Assembly (NCBI RefSeq): GCF_026013365.1
Contig: NZ_JAPDOE010000002.1
Span: forward strand, 248,001-312,000
DNA: 64,000 bases
Source: Paenibacillus sp. LS1
GTDB taxonomy: Bacteria > Bacillota > Bacilli > Paenibacillales > Paenibacillaceae
Direction of reading: 5' to 3'
Below are positions 51,072-59,803 of this stretch, piece after piece. A program made the position numbers and the translations under genes. Under the pieces are notes generated by a model, which worked only from the letters and a program-made list of their open reading frames with translations, was not told the origin of the DNA and ran no database searches. The stretch's first letter is position 1. Each line of letters begins with the position of its first letter.

Positions 51072-52079
51072 CTAATCGATCAGCTGCACACGTTGACGAG
51101 TTCGCGCCGATTCCAGGCACGCATCAATGACACGCATGTTCTGAATGGTATTTTCCGGACTGAAAGGCAAAGCCTCTCCTTCAAGTGCAGCCGCTGCGAA
51201 CGTCTCTACCTGAAGCACATAGGAATTCGACACGGATACACGCTCCTCACGGCTGACAGAATCCGTGTGCACAATAATTTGAGGTGGAATATCACTGTTC
51301 TCCCAACCAAACACTTTTGGCAGTTCAATTCTCCCTTCTGTACCGAGAATCTCCATCTCCGCTCGTCCTGAAGCCCACATGCCACAGTCAAAAGTTAAGG
51401 CTACCGCATTCGGAAATTCTATTAGTCCGGATGCCATCATATCGACGCCATCATGCTCGTCCGAGAATAGCGCGTGTACCGTCACCGCTTCCGGCTCCTG
51501 TCCCAGATACATCCGGGCGGCCGAGATCGGATAAACGCCTAGATCGAATAATGATCCGCCGCCCATCTCTCTTTTGAACCTTACATTCTCCTTATCATCA
51601 GCAGTATTACAAGTAAAGTTGCCATGGATAGCTCTGACGATACCAATCTCTCCACTGGCTATAATCTCTTGCACACGTCTGTGCTTGGGATGATATCGAT
51701 ACATTATCGCTTCTGCAAAAAGAACGCCATGCTGCTGACATGCCTCTATCATTTCTGCCGATTCATCTGCATTCAGGGCAGCAGGCTTCTCGCACAACAC
51801 GTGTTTGCCAGCCTGCGCAGCTTTGATGGTCCATTCTTTGTGCATATGGTTAGGTAAAGGAATATAGACGGCTTCGATGTCTGGATCAGCGATGAGTTCT
51901 TCGTAACTGCCATACGATCTGGCAATGCCGAGTTCTTCGGCAAGGGTTTCCGCCTTTTCCTTGCTACGGCTGGCAATCGCCAGCACCTCACCACGTTCGG
52001 ACTGCTGGATCGCCGGAATGACTGCATTTTTGGCAATGGTTGACGTACCGAGTACACCCCACTGTAACTGTCTATTCAT
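51072..52079 (-). CDS. Gfo/Idh/MocA family oxidoreductase
   Basis: About 335 residues: WGVLGTSTIAKNAVIPAIQQSE Rossmann loop, AVYIPLPNHMHKEWTIKAAQAGKHVLCEKPAA with EKP, and MGGGSLFDLGVYPISAARMYLG in the C-terminal domain. Start at MNRQLQW because AGGAAG sits six bases before it, overlapping the 3' end of the terminator-protein homologue's gene. Similar to dimeric dihydrodiol-dehydrogenase or glucose-fructose oxidoreductase-like members. Confidence 0.93.
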   Translation of the reverse strand: MNRQLQWGVLGTSTIAKNAVIPAIQQSERGEVLAIASRSKEKAETLAEELGIARSYGSYEELIADPDIEAVYIPLPNHMHKEWTIKAAQAGKHVLCEKPAALNADESAEMIEACQQHGVLFAEAIMYRYHPKHRRVQEIIASGEIGIVRAIHGNFTCNTADDKENVRFKREMGGGSLFDLGVYPISAARMYLGQEPEAVTVHALFSDEHDGVDMMASGLIEFPNAVALTFDCGMWASGRAEMEILGTEGRIELPKVFGWENSDIPPQIIVHTDSVSREERVSVSNSYVLQVETFAAAALEGEALPFSPENTIQNMRVIDACLESARTRQRVQLID

Positions 52080-52081
52080 GC

Positions 52082-52462
52082 TCATCTTCCTTTCGTACCG
52101 TAATTGTCCTCTTCTGCCTTGTGTAACATGCCTAGACAACGATCCAGATCTGTTTTGACCTGTTTCTTGTATAATTCGGCTTTCTCCGCACCATCATCCG
52201 TAAAATGATATAAAACGATTTCCTGAAAATCGACCTTCGGATCGTTACCCTTCAGCTTCTTCGTGCGATAAAATACACCTTGTTGTACCAATTCATGTAA
52301 TGCCCGATATACCTCGCTCTGGGGTGGTACATAACCGTAGTCTTTGAATTCCTGCTTCATCGCCTCCAGCATCTCGTAACCATATCCCCTGTGCTGTTCA
52401 ACCATCGTAATCAGATACAGCTTAATAAATGCCCGCTGTGCAATCATAAAAGCCACGTTCAT
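52082..52462 (-). CDS. rtp: Replication terminator protein (Rtp) homologue, winged helix
   Basis: A 126-residue winged-helix protein. Blocks QRAFIKLYLITMVEQ, EVYRALHELVQQGV, QEIVLYHF, LYKKQVKTDLDRC and the closing KAEEDN match, in order and spacing, the B. subtilis replication terminator protein (122 residues) as I recall it. That protein binds Ter sites and blocks DnaB helicase in one direction. Rtp is structurally close to PadR regulators, so a pure PadR role is the alternative. AGGAGGGGGA precedes the ATG. Repeated motifs lie upstream (52622-52799). Confidence 0.8.
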   Translation of the reverse strand: MNVAFMIAQRAFIKLYLITMVEQHRGYGYEMLEAMKQEFKDYGYVPPQSEVYRALHELVQQGVFYRTKKLKGNDPKVDFQEIVLYHFTDDGAEKAELYKKQVKTDLDRCLGMLHKAEEDNYGTKGR

Positions 52463-52811
52463 TCCCCCTCCTGTCAGAACCTATATATCTAGTATTATAA
52501 AACTTATGTTCGGGTTCTGCCATCTTTCTCCGCTTTGCCTCCCCTTTATCCATCTTCAAGGAGGGCGAGCAAGAAATCGTGTGAATACGCGTTAACCTGA
52601 GGGAAGCACGGAAAATGATTTTCTATTATGAATTTTTCATGTAATGAAATTTTAATTTTCATTCAAAAGAATCAAATTCATAATACCTTTAGCTGCTTCA
52701 AGCAAGGCTGGCTATAGATCGAAACGGTTCAATTTGTCTATACTTCCGAACGCCCGTACACTCCTGTGCGGCTGTGGTCATCTATTATGAATTTTTCATA
52801 TGTTGATGGAT
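52463..52811. other. Intergenic region upstream of the rtp homologue
   Basis: 349 bases with no gene. Holds two identical 19-bp motifs and an inverted partial copy (separate entry), an AT-rich patch, and the start region of the rtp-like gene. No terminator for the acyltransferase gene was identified. Confidence 0.6.
52622..52799. repeat. Repeated 19-bp motif, candidate Ter-like sites
   Basis: TCTATTATGAATTTTTCAT occurs identically at 52622-52640 and 52781-52799. The inverted core AAATTCATAATA lies at 52674-52685. The motif loosely resembles the B. subtilis Ter core as I recall it (CTATGTACYAAATNTTC). In B. subtilis, Ter sites lie next to rtp and overlap its promoter. Confidence 0.5.
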
Positions 52812-53960
52812 TCATTTATCACGGACAGACTTCGGTACGGTTCCCACAATCCATTTGCCCCAGCTTACACGCGAGATAAGCCATGTCACTACACAGGATA
52901 ATGTAAGAGCCAACAACCAGGTGATGATCATTCGAACGACAGGGTTCCAGCCCATAGCAACGTAAAACAACTCATCCGGAATGTAGCTATACCGCAGCAT
53001 CAACATATGCATCAGATAACCGCCATACGATACACCACCAATCCATCCCAGCAATCGTGTAGCCCTGAGGTTATGAAGTTTTCCGGCCAACTGGTACATG
53101 ACCATAATGGAAGCGATCAGAAAGAGTGCCATATCAGGGCGGATCAAGCTGACCGTGTAGAACGTAATTTTGATTCCCTCCGGCTTCTGAAACTCCAGCA
53201 TTAATAAATAAGTAAACCGCAGACCCAGAACAATAAACACTGTCCAGTATATCCAGCGCAATCGATGAATCCATTCATTCCAATGCTGGACGGATAAGCC
53301 CGCGGCTGCACCAAGCACAAAATAAATAAAGAAATAGAGGAAATTGCGGTCTGCATACGTTGTAAACGCATCTGTCAGTACCGGAATATTCAGCCAGCCC
53401 ATGAATTTGGCAATGTTGCCTAATTGATCTGCGAGCACTAGATACACTAAGCCCGAAATAAGCAGAGCGATCATACGCCCCTTGGCCTCGTAGCGGTTAT
53501 ATACATAACGAATGGCTCGCAAGAAGAGCGGAAATAAAAGATAAAACTGAATCAGCATAATAATGTACCAAAAGTGTGAAGTTGTTTTGCCAGTAATCAG
53601 CTTCAAGCCTAAGTCTGGAATGTCATTCCATCCAAATCCGGTCCAGCCCCGCGGTGCTAGTGTAAAGTAAATAAGTGACCAGATGAGATAAGGCACGATG
53701 ACGTCGGTTACTCTTTTTCTCATAAACTTGCCGTAATGCAGCTTGTCTCCCGTGTTATAAAAAAGTACCATCCCTGTTATGAAGATGAACAAAGGAACTG
53801 CAAATTTGGAGAGCATCAGCAGTATAGCCAATAACACGCCATCCTCCAGTTTCGTTTCCGGTACCAGAGAGTAGTGTGCGATGGAATGCTGAAGAACCAC
53901 CGCTGCAAAGGCCAGTCCCCTTAAGCTCTCGATTTCTGTAATTCGTTCTCTGCGAGACAT
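52812..53960 (-). CDS. Acyltransferase family 3 membrane protein (OafA/YrhL-like)
   Basis: A 382-residue membrane protein with about ten spans. The opening ITEIESLRGLAFAAVVLQHSIAH has the conserved Arg and His of acyltransferase_3, followed by PLFIFITGMVLFY. Such enzymes O-acetylate surface polysaccharides or peptidoglycan. AAAGGACGG precedes the ATG. Divergent from the DUF202 gene. Confidence 0.92.
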   Translation of the reverse strand: MSRRERITEIESLRGLAFAAVVLQHSIAHYSLVPETKLEDGVLLAILLMLSKFAVPLFIFITGMVLFYNTGDKLHYGKFMRKRVTDVIVPYLIWSLIYFTLAPRGWTGFGWNDIPDLGLKLITGKTTSHFWYIIMLIQFYLLFPLFLRAIRYVYNRYEAKGRMIALLISGLVYLVLADQLGNIAKFMGWLNIPVLTDAFTTYADRNFLYFFIYFVLGAAAGLSVQHWNEWIHRLRWIYWTVFIVLGLRFTYLLMLEFQKPEGIKITFYTVSLIRPDMALFLIASIMVMYQLAGKLHNLRATRLLGWIGGVSYGGYLMHMLMLRYSYIPDELFYVAMGWNPVVRMIITWLLALTLSCVVTWLISRVSWGKWIVGTVPKSVRDK

Positions 53961-54024
53961 ACATTCAGCCGTCCTTTCTAGGTTTTACGATAAGAGATAT
54001 AATGAAAATGAAGCCGTATATCTG

Positions 54025-54426
54025 ATGAACGGGGGGATTCATATTTCTTTAGCTGACAAGGACATCGCCACGATCGACTCCAAATATGTTCAGCAGCATC
54101 TGGCTAACGAACGAACCTTTCTAGCCTGGGTTCGCACCGGCATTGCCATGGCGGGCATCGGCTTTCTTGCTGCCGGATTTGGTTTTAACTCCTCGGCGTA
54201 TGATCGTCTTGCACATATTGCCGCCATTATTACCGGTATCACTTCACTGGTTGGCGGTATATCCATCATTGTGTATTCGGCAGCAGCCTATCATCGGAAG
54301 CGTACACAAATCAATGAGCAAACGTATCAGGCGTCAACCGGATTAATTCGTTTTCTGACCATGATGCTACTGGTGATTGGACTCGCTTTGGCTGTATTGC
54401 TCTATGTATTGTTATTCCCTGCCTGA
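54025..54426 (+). CDS. YidH/DUF202 family membrane protein
   Basis: A 133-residue protein with three membrane spans. The N-terminal VQQHLANERTFLAWVRTGIAMAGIGFLAAGFG is the DUF202 signature. No ribosome site is evident before the ATG; GGGGGG lies inside the first codons, so the true start may be a few residues downstream. Function unknown. Confidence 0.88.
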   Translation: MNGGIHISLADKDIATIDSKYVQQHLANERTFLAWVRTGIAMAGIGFLAAGFGFNSSAYDRLAHIAAIITGITSLVGGISIIVYSAAAYHRKRTQINEQTYQASTGLIRFLTMMLLVIGLALAVLLYVLLFPA

Positions 54427-54480
54427 CTGGGTAAAAACACCATCCGCCATTATTGATGCCCAATGTCACAAACAGGGACA

Positions 54481-54510
54481 AAAGCCGGCTTCCCTTAAGG
54501 AAACCGGCTA
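54481..54510 (-). terminator. Terminator of the general stress protein gene
   Basis: AGCCGG-TTCC / GGAA-CCGGCT stem followed by TTTT on the minus strand. Confidence 0.78.
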
Positions 54511-54599
54511 ATGACCATCTGGTGGATCATATATGTCATTCCATTTGCAGGTATTATGTCATTGAGTTCTATTACATATCAACCGAATCTGTAGAACGA

Positions 54600-55202
54600 T
54601 TAGAGAAATGTATTGTTACCAAATCGCGCTGCCTTGGTTTGGGCTTCCAATCTGCGTTCTTCCATATCCAGGTCCGGACGTTCGGCAGCCACATCTCCAC
54701 CATGTACTTGGTCTCTGTCCCGATTATACTGGCTGTTGCTGCTGAACACATCATACACATCCGTGTCCCGATCCGTAGAGTCTACGAGCAACAGGATTTT
54801 GCCATTCTGTACATACTCCTCATACTGTTTGGCATCCTCTTCCGGAATACCGAGACCAACCAGTCCACCCACCAATCCGCCAGCTCCTGCACCCACAGCT
54901 GCACCGGTAAATGCTGCTGCGATAGGGCCTGCGGCCAGAATTGGTCCTATGCCGGGTATGGCCAGTGCACCGATACCTGCGAGCAGGCCGGCTACGCCAC
55001 CGAGTACACCACCTGTTGCTGCACCCGCAGCCACGCCTTCAGGGGCTTTGGTACCCGTCTCTTCCCGAATCGCCTTCAATTCATCCCGATCCTGCGTAAC
55101 AACGGAGATTTCGTCTGAAGTGAATCCTTGTGCTTTCAGACCCTCGATAGCCTGAGATGCTTCACGTTCTGTATTAAACACACCTACGATTTTCTTCTGC
55201 AT
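54600..55202 (-). CDS. General stress protein, YflT/17M-like, Gly/Ala-rich
   Basis: A 200-residue protein. The N-terminal YflT-type domain (KIVGVFNTEREASQAIEGLKAQGFTSDEISVVTQD) is followed by a Gly/Ala-rich hydrophobic middle (about 57-115), which could insert in membranes, then a DILLLVDS-like strand and a charged tail. In Bacillus, such genes are SigB-controlled stress genes. A matching SigB-type promoter is present here. Confidence 0.88.
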   Translation of the reverse strand: MQKKIVGVFNTEREASQAIEGLKAQGFTSDEISVVTQDRDELKAIREETGTKAPEGVAAGAATGGVLGGVAGLLAGIGALAIPGIGPILAAGPIAAAFTGAAVGAGAGGLVGGLVGLGIPEEDAKQYEEYVQNGKILLLVDSTDRDTDVYDVFSSNSQYNRDRDQVHGGDVAAERPDLDMEERRLEAQTKAARFGNNTFL

Positions 55203-55243
55203 AGTGAATCCCTCCTCATCTTATTGAGTGGTTCGCTATGTTA

Positions 55244-55268
55244 TTACCCGCCTTGTTTTCTTTCAAAC
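55244..55268 (-). promoter_or_regulatory. SigB-type promoter of the general stress gene
   Basis: On the minus strand GTTTGA, 13 bases, then GGGTAA, against the SigB consensus GTTTAA-N12-14-GGGTAT. About 40 bases before the start codon. The gene's family agrees with this assignment. Confidence 0.72.
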
Positions 55269-55921
55269 GCTTGCAAGTCAATATAATATGTGTTGCTAGC
55301 AAGTAATTGCTGAGGTTCATTCCTTTTCATGCCTCATCAGGATGTGCCTTCAATTCAGGCATGTAATACGTTGAGGGATGTCAGGGTCCAAAACATCATG
55401 AAGTCCAGGCTGGCCGATTCTGGCGAATTGTTCAGGCGATTTTCTAAGGAACTGAGGACGTCTTATTTAACCTTCAGGTCCTCATTTTATTTTGTAAGGA
55501 ACCTGAGACACGTTATTTACCAAAATCACCTGATGAACACGCTGTAAACGGCTGATTTTTCGAATATAGCGTGTTTCAGATTCCTTAGATTGCTGCAGGT
55601 GCTTCAAATCGCTGAATAAGACGTCACAGGTTCGTTAGCGCTCCCGCTCCATGTTCTGCTCCAGACACGTTCAGTTACGCTCCGGCTTTCGGCAGGCGTG
55701 CCAGGGCACGTCAAGGGGAAGGTGACGCAGCATGGGACGATAAGGCGATAAGAGATGTACTTCAGCGAGTTTTGAGACACGCCCTGGTTAGAGAGTGATT
55801 CTTTCAAGGTAGTGAATTATCGATCAGCTTCAAAACTGAAGGTTTTTCAGGAGAGTCTGAGCCTAATGATGCGCGCTTTTTGGGAACCCAATCGTTGATA
55901 TCGAAAAACGAAGTAATTCAT
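55269..55921. other. 650-bp noncoding, repeat-rich gap
   Basis: No supported gene on either strand. Contains the CTGAG/ACACG repeats (separate entry) in its first 330 bases. The remainder up to the HrpB stop shows nothing recognised. Confidence 0.6.
55440..55590. repeat. Three related 25-bp repeats, two direct and one inverted
   Basis: CTAAGGAACTGAGGACGTCT near 55446, GTAAGGAACCTGAGACACGT near 55494, and the complement of CTAAGGAATCTGAAACACGC near 55563-55590. The inverted pair can form a long stem-loop. A type of intergenic repeat. Confidence 0.65.
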
Positions 55922-58441
55922 CTATTTACCCCGTGGTTTGGCCCGATTTGTGGCGACTGCTTCAAGTGGATTGTCCGGCCAGTAATGCTTCGGATATCGA
56001 CCTTTCAGATCTTTTTTGACGTCAAAGTACGTCTCTCTCCAGAAATTGGCCAAGTCTCGTGTGACCTGTACAGGTCGCTGGGCCGGTGATAACAAGTGGA
56101 TGGTCAACGGAACTCGCCCACCACCAATACGTGGTGTCTCCTGTTGTCCAAACATCTCCTGTAGTCTCACCGCCAGCGCAGGGTCCTCCGGTCGGCTGTA
56201 GTCCACGGGAATACGTGAACCACTTGGCACCTGTATATGCGTCGGTGCTTCATCGTCCAGTTGTTGTCGCTGCGTCCAGCTTAATCCGCCTAGTAATACA
56301 TCATGCATCGATAATCTCTTCAGATCGGCTGCCGATCGCATGCCTGTCAGATAAGGCGTAAGATGTTCTGCCAACTCTTCAGTCAGATCATCTTCGATCA
56401 GGTCGGGCCACTCGGGTAGATGAAGATGCAAGAACCGAAGCCTGTCCGCAAGTTGTCTGGATGTTTTTGTCCAGGGCAGACAATCCAGCCCTTCCATTCG
56501 TATTCCTGTTAACAGTGCTGCCAGCACCTGATCTTCAGGCGGCTGTGCAATACTGCTATACTTGATGACAAGGGCTCCGATACGCAGTCTCTTGTGTGCC
56601 CGCACACTGCGTGTATTAGAATCCCAGGCCACTTGCACTTCATTGTTCATCAGGTGCTGACCTGCCTGCAACAATGTCTGCTCCTGCAACGGCGCAGCCA
56701 GCAGGATGCGCGCATCTGCGCCCTGGTCGTCTGCCTCGGCTGCGACCAGATACGCTGAACGGCTCAGCGATTCTGTCGCTGCGAGCCGTACACCGCGGCC
56801 GCTGCTCAGCAGATAGCGGCCGTCCTCCCGGCGTTGCCCGATCCGGTCCGGATAGGCGAAGGACAGCAGCAATCCGCAGCTGTCCTCATCCGGCCGCACC
56901 GGATCGGCCGCCGGGCCGAGCGCCGAGCGTAGCTGGCGGCTCTCCTGGAGCATGCGCCTCACGGCCGCGCCGTCTAGGGCAGCCGCTGCCGCTTGCGGCA
57001 TGCCGCTGCTGTCCGCGGTCAGCAGCGCTTCCACGCGCGGGCGGAGGTCCGTGCCCGCGCCTGCACTGCCACTGCTGCGGAGGCCGGCAGGCTCCTGCAG
57101 CAGTGCCGCCAGCATGCTGGCGTAGCTGGCCAGCCCAAGCTCCGCCGCGCGGAGCAACATGCTGGCCAGTCGCGGATGCACGCCCAGCGTGTTCATCCGC
57201 CGCCCGAAGGGCGTGATGCGGCCTGCGTCGTCCAGGCCGCCCAGCTGGCGCAGCAGCGCCTGTGCCTGGCCGTAGGCGGCGTCAGGCGGGGTGTCCAGCC
57301 ATTGCAGCTCTGCTGGGGACTGGACACCCCAGACGGCAAGCTCCAGCGCCAGCGGCGCAAGATCCGCGGAAGTGATCTCCGGGCGAGCTGCCTCAGGCAG
57401 TCCCCCATGAACCTCTTCGCTCCATAGCCGGTAACACACCCCCGGGGCGATTCGCCCCGCACGCCCCCGCCGTTGATCGGCTGACGCCTTGGACACCGGC
57501 AGGGTAACAAGCCGGCTCATGCCCGTACGCGGCGAGAATGCCGATGCTCGGCTCAGCCCCGCGTCCACCACAACTTTAACGCCAGCCAGCGTAAGACTGG
57601 ATTCCGCAATGGACGTAGACAATACCACTTTCCGCCAGCCCTCAGCCGCCGGGCGTATGACCTCATCCTGTTGTTGCACCGGCATACTCCCATACAGGGA
57701 ATGAACCTTCACATGTACAGGAAGAGAACCGTTTAATAACTCCCGCTCTGTACGGTGTATTTCTCTTGCCCCAGGAAGAAAAACAAGCACATCCCCCTCC
57801 TGTTCGGCCAATGCCTTGGTCACCGTCTGAGCCGTGAATTGTTCCAGCTGCATAGCTGCCGGTCTTGGCACATATCGTGTTTCCACCGGAAACGTGCGGC
57901 CCGGACAGTGAATTGATCTCGTTCCTTCTCCCAACAGTGTACACACTGGAACAGGGTCAAGGGTTGCCGACATCACCAGCAGTTTCAGATCCGGACGTAA
58001 CATCGCTCGCGATTCCAATGCCAGGGCCAAGCCCAAGTCCCCATGTAGGTGACGCTCATGGAATTCGTCGAAGATAATCATCGCCGTGTCTTCAAGGCCC
58101 TGATCCTGCTGCAACATTCGGGTCAATACCCCTTCCGTCACAACTTCAATGCGTGTTGCCTGACTCACCCGTGTATCCATGCGTACACGATACCCTACGG
58201 TTTGCCCAGCTTTTTCCCCTAGTGTAGCCGCCAATCTCGACGCAGCCGAACGTGCGGCCAGCCTTCGGGGTTCCAGCATAATGATTTTCCGTCCCGCAAC
58301 CCACGGCTCCTCCAACAAAGCCAGCGGTACAACAGTTGTTTTTCCCGCCCCCGGCTCTGCAATTAACACACCTGTATCTTGATCCCGAAATAATTGTTTT
58401 AACTCCGAAATAATCTCTCGTATCGGTAACTCTATATGCAT
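55922..58441 (-). CDS. hrpB: ATP-dependent helicase HrpB (DEAH-box)
   Basis: An 839-residue DEAH/RHA-type helicase. Walker A IAEPGAGKTTVVPLALL near 27-43, DEFHER as motif II near 125, VMSATLDPVP as motif III, then SIAESSLTLAGVKVVVDAGL and the QRRGRAGRIAPGVCYRLW arginine-finger motif near 330-348. The C-terminal HrpB domain ends with WPDNPLEAVATNRAKPRG. Cytoplasmic; biological role in bacteria is unclear. The central part is unusually GC-rich in codon use. Confidence 0.96.
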   Translation of the reverse strand: MHIELPIREIISELKQLFRDQDTGVLIAEPGAGKTTVVPLALLEEPWVAGRKIIMLEPRRLAARSAASRLAATLGEKAGQTVGYRVRMDTRVSQATRIEVVTEGVLTRMLQQDQGLEDTAMIIFDEFHERHLHGDLGLALALESRAMLRPDLKLLVMSATLDPVPVCTLLGEGTRSIHCPGRTFPVETRYVPRPAAMQLEQFTAQTVTKALAEQEGDVLVFLPGAREIHRTERELLNGSLPVHVKVHSLYGSMPVQQQDEVIRPAAEGWRKVVLSTSIAESSLTLAGVKVVVDAGLSRASAFSPRTGMSRLVTLPVSKASADQRRGRAGRIAPGVCYRLWSEEVHGGLPEAARPEITSADLAPLALELAVWGVQSPAELQWLDTPPDAAYGQAQALLRQLGGLDDAGRITPFGRRMNTLGVHPRLASMLLRAAELGLASYASMLAALLQEPAGLRSSGSAGAGTDLRPRVEALLTADSSGMPQAAAAALDGAAVRRMLQESRQLRSALGPAADPVRPDEDSCGLLLSFAYPDRIGQRREDGRYLLSSGRGVRLAATESLSRSAYLVAAEADDQGADARILLAAPLQEQTLLQAGQHLMNNEVQVAWDSNTRSVRAHKRLRIGALVIKYSSIAQPPEDQVLAALLTGIRMEGLDCLPWTKTSRQLADRLRFLHLHLPEWPDLIEDDLTEELAEHLTPYLTGMRSAADLKRLSMHDVLLGGLSWTQRQQLDDEAPTHIQVPSGSRIPVDYSRPEDPALAVRLQEMFGQQETPRIGGGRVPLTIHLLSPAQRPVQVTRDLANFWRETYFDVKKDLKGRYPKHYWPDNPLEAVATNRAKPRGK

Positions 58442-58507
58442 ATGATCGCTCCTAATAAATGTACCCTACTGCTCTTCGGCATCACTATTCGAATGTTAGC
58501 ATTATAA

Positions 58508-58535
58508 CAAAAAAAGCCGTTCCAGAGGAACGACT
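58508..58535 (-). terminator. Terminator of the SDR gene
   Basis: CGTTCC-tct-GGAACG stem with GC then T7 on the minus strand. Confidence 0.82.
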
Positions 58536-58585
58536 ATCGCAGACACACTTATTTCAGCAAAAATGAATTTATCCAGAATGCTCAC

Positions 58586-59392
58586 TTAGCTCAGCAATGA
58601 CTCGGCACCATCAATCACGATCTCTGCTCCGGTGATATGTCTGGATTCGGACGATGCGAGGAAGCTTACCAGATCCGCAACATGTTCCGGCTGACCCGGC
58701 CCGTCCGCAAGTGGCTGCTGTCCTTCCGGGAACTCCATTGGAATAATGATTTGCTGCAAATCATCCGTTTTGACCGTACTTTGATCGATATTGGTCGCTA
58801 TCGCTCCTGGGCAGATCACGTTTACACGTATCTTGAACTTCGCCAGCTCAAGCGCAGCCATCTTCGCAAATGCAACCTGCCCTGCCTTGGACGTGCTGTA
58901 CCCCGACATGCCAAAGCTTGAGAAACGTTGATTGCCATTGATGGAACTCGTGATGATAATGCTGCCGCCGCCCCGTTTTTTCAAGTGAGGCAATGCATAT
59001 TTAACGGTAAAAAATGTACCATTCAGGTTCGTTGTTATAATCTGTTGCCACTCTTCAACCTGAATTTCCTCAATGGGTGCCGATACTCCGTTAATCCCCG
59101 CATTGGCAAAAACAATATCCAAACCGCCGAATAATTCCACGGTTTCGAGCACTGCCTTTTCCACACGTGCCGGGTCGGAGATATCTACATCGAATGCTCT
59201 TGCCGCACCAGGCTGCAGCGCATTAATCTCAGCTTCCGTTTCCGAGATTCGATCATTCACCAGATCAAACAGTGCAACTTTGGCACCCTCTTTTGCCAGC
59301 TTGACCGCAGTAGCCTTCCCAATTCCGGAGCCTGCTCCGGTAATAATCGCAACCTTGCCTTGGAAACGTGACTTGCTGTTATGTTGTGTCAT
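58586..59392 (-). CDS. Short-chain dehydrogenase/reductase (SDR)
   Basis: About 268 residues of classical SDR layout: TGAGSGIGKATAVKLAKEG (nucleotide loop), FANAGINGVSAP (NNAG-type motif), the catalytic Ser-Tyr-Lys in IITSSINGN...GYSTSKAGQ, and CPGAIATNID. The acidic residue after the second strand (LFDLVND) suggests NAD preference. Start at MTQHNSK, eight bases after GGAGT. Substrate unknown. Confidence 0.94.
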   Translation of the reverse strand: MTQHNSKSRFQGKVAIITGAGSGIGKATAVKLAKEGAKVALFDLVNDRISETEAEINALQPGAARAFDVDISDPARVEKAVLETVELFGGLDIVFANAGINGVSAPIEEIQVEEWQQIITTNLNGTFFTVKYALPHLKKRGGGSIIITSSINGNQRFSSFGMSGYSTSKAGQVAFAKMAALELAKFKIRVNVICPGAIATNIDQSTVKTDDLQQIIIPMEFPEGQQPLADGPGQPEHVADLVSFLASSESRHITGAEIVIDGAESLLS

Positions 59393-59404
59393 TATCCATT
59401 CCAC

Positions 59405-59803
59405 TCCTTCATTTTAGCAATTATGTAAGAATGTACGTTCAAGCTCATCGTTAAAGAGGTTGTTCAAAAAGTCCGCTTTTGATTACGAAAGGTGCCTAAC
59501 GGCACCATCAGCATCGAATATGGAATTCAGCCGAAATAAGTGTGGGCTTACGAAGGTTGTTTCCTTCGGAAACATTGCGGTTGCTCACGTAGCTCTATCT
59601 ACGCTCCGCTACTCCATTTCTAGCTTTATCCCATCTTCTTGGTACTGAAAAGCGACCTTTTTGAACACGTACTTAAAGTCAATTCTTCACAAGATTACCC
59701 AAAAAGAGTGTCTTTTAAATCAACACCAGCAAGTTTTTTCACCGTTGATCTACGCCAATGTGACAGCAACATCAGGATCGGTCCATAAATTTATAACTGG
59801 CAC
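59405..59803. other. Intergenic region with MITE-like repeat
   Basis: Roughly 400 bases with no gene. The middle half is the MITE-like copy 2 at 59458-59668. The rest, including the 135 bases before the phosphatase stop, shows nothing recognised. Confidence 0.6.
59458..59668. repeat. MITE-like intergenic repeat, copy 2
   Basis: Same ends (GTTCAAAAAG / CTTTTTGAAC) and interior as copy 1 at 45701-45870. The extra 40 bases lie in the middle (AAGGTTGTTTCCTTCGGAAA). Both copies are intergenic. Confidence 0.85.

Noticed and set aside
52470..52520. dif site near the rtp homologue
   Set aside because: The AT-rich stretch here does not match the B. subtilis dif sequence as I recall it beyond chance.
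56674..57427. Long plus-strand frames inside hrpB
   Set aside because: Antisense shadows caused by the GC-rich third positions of hrpB; no ribosome sites or family similarity.
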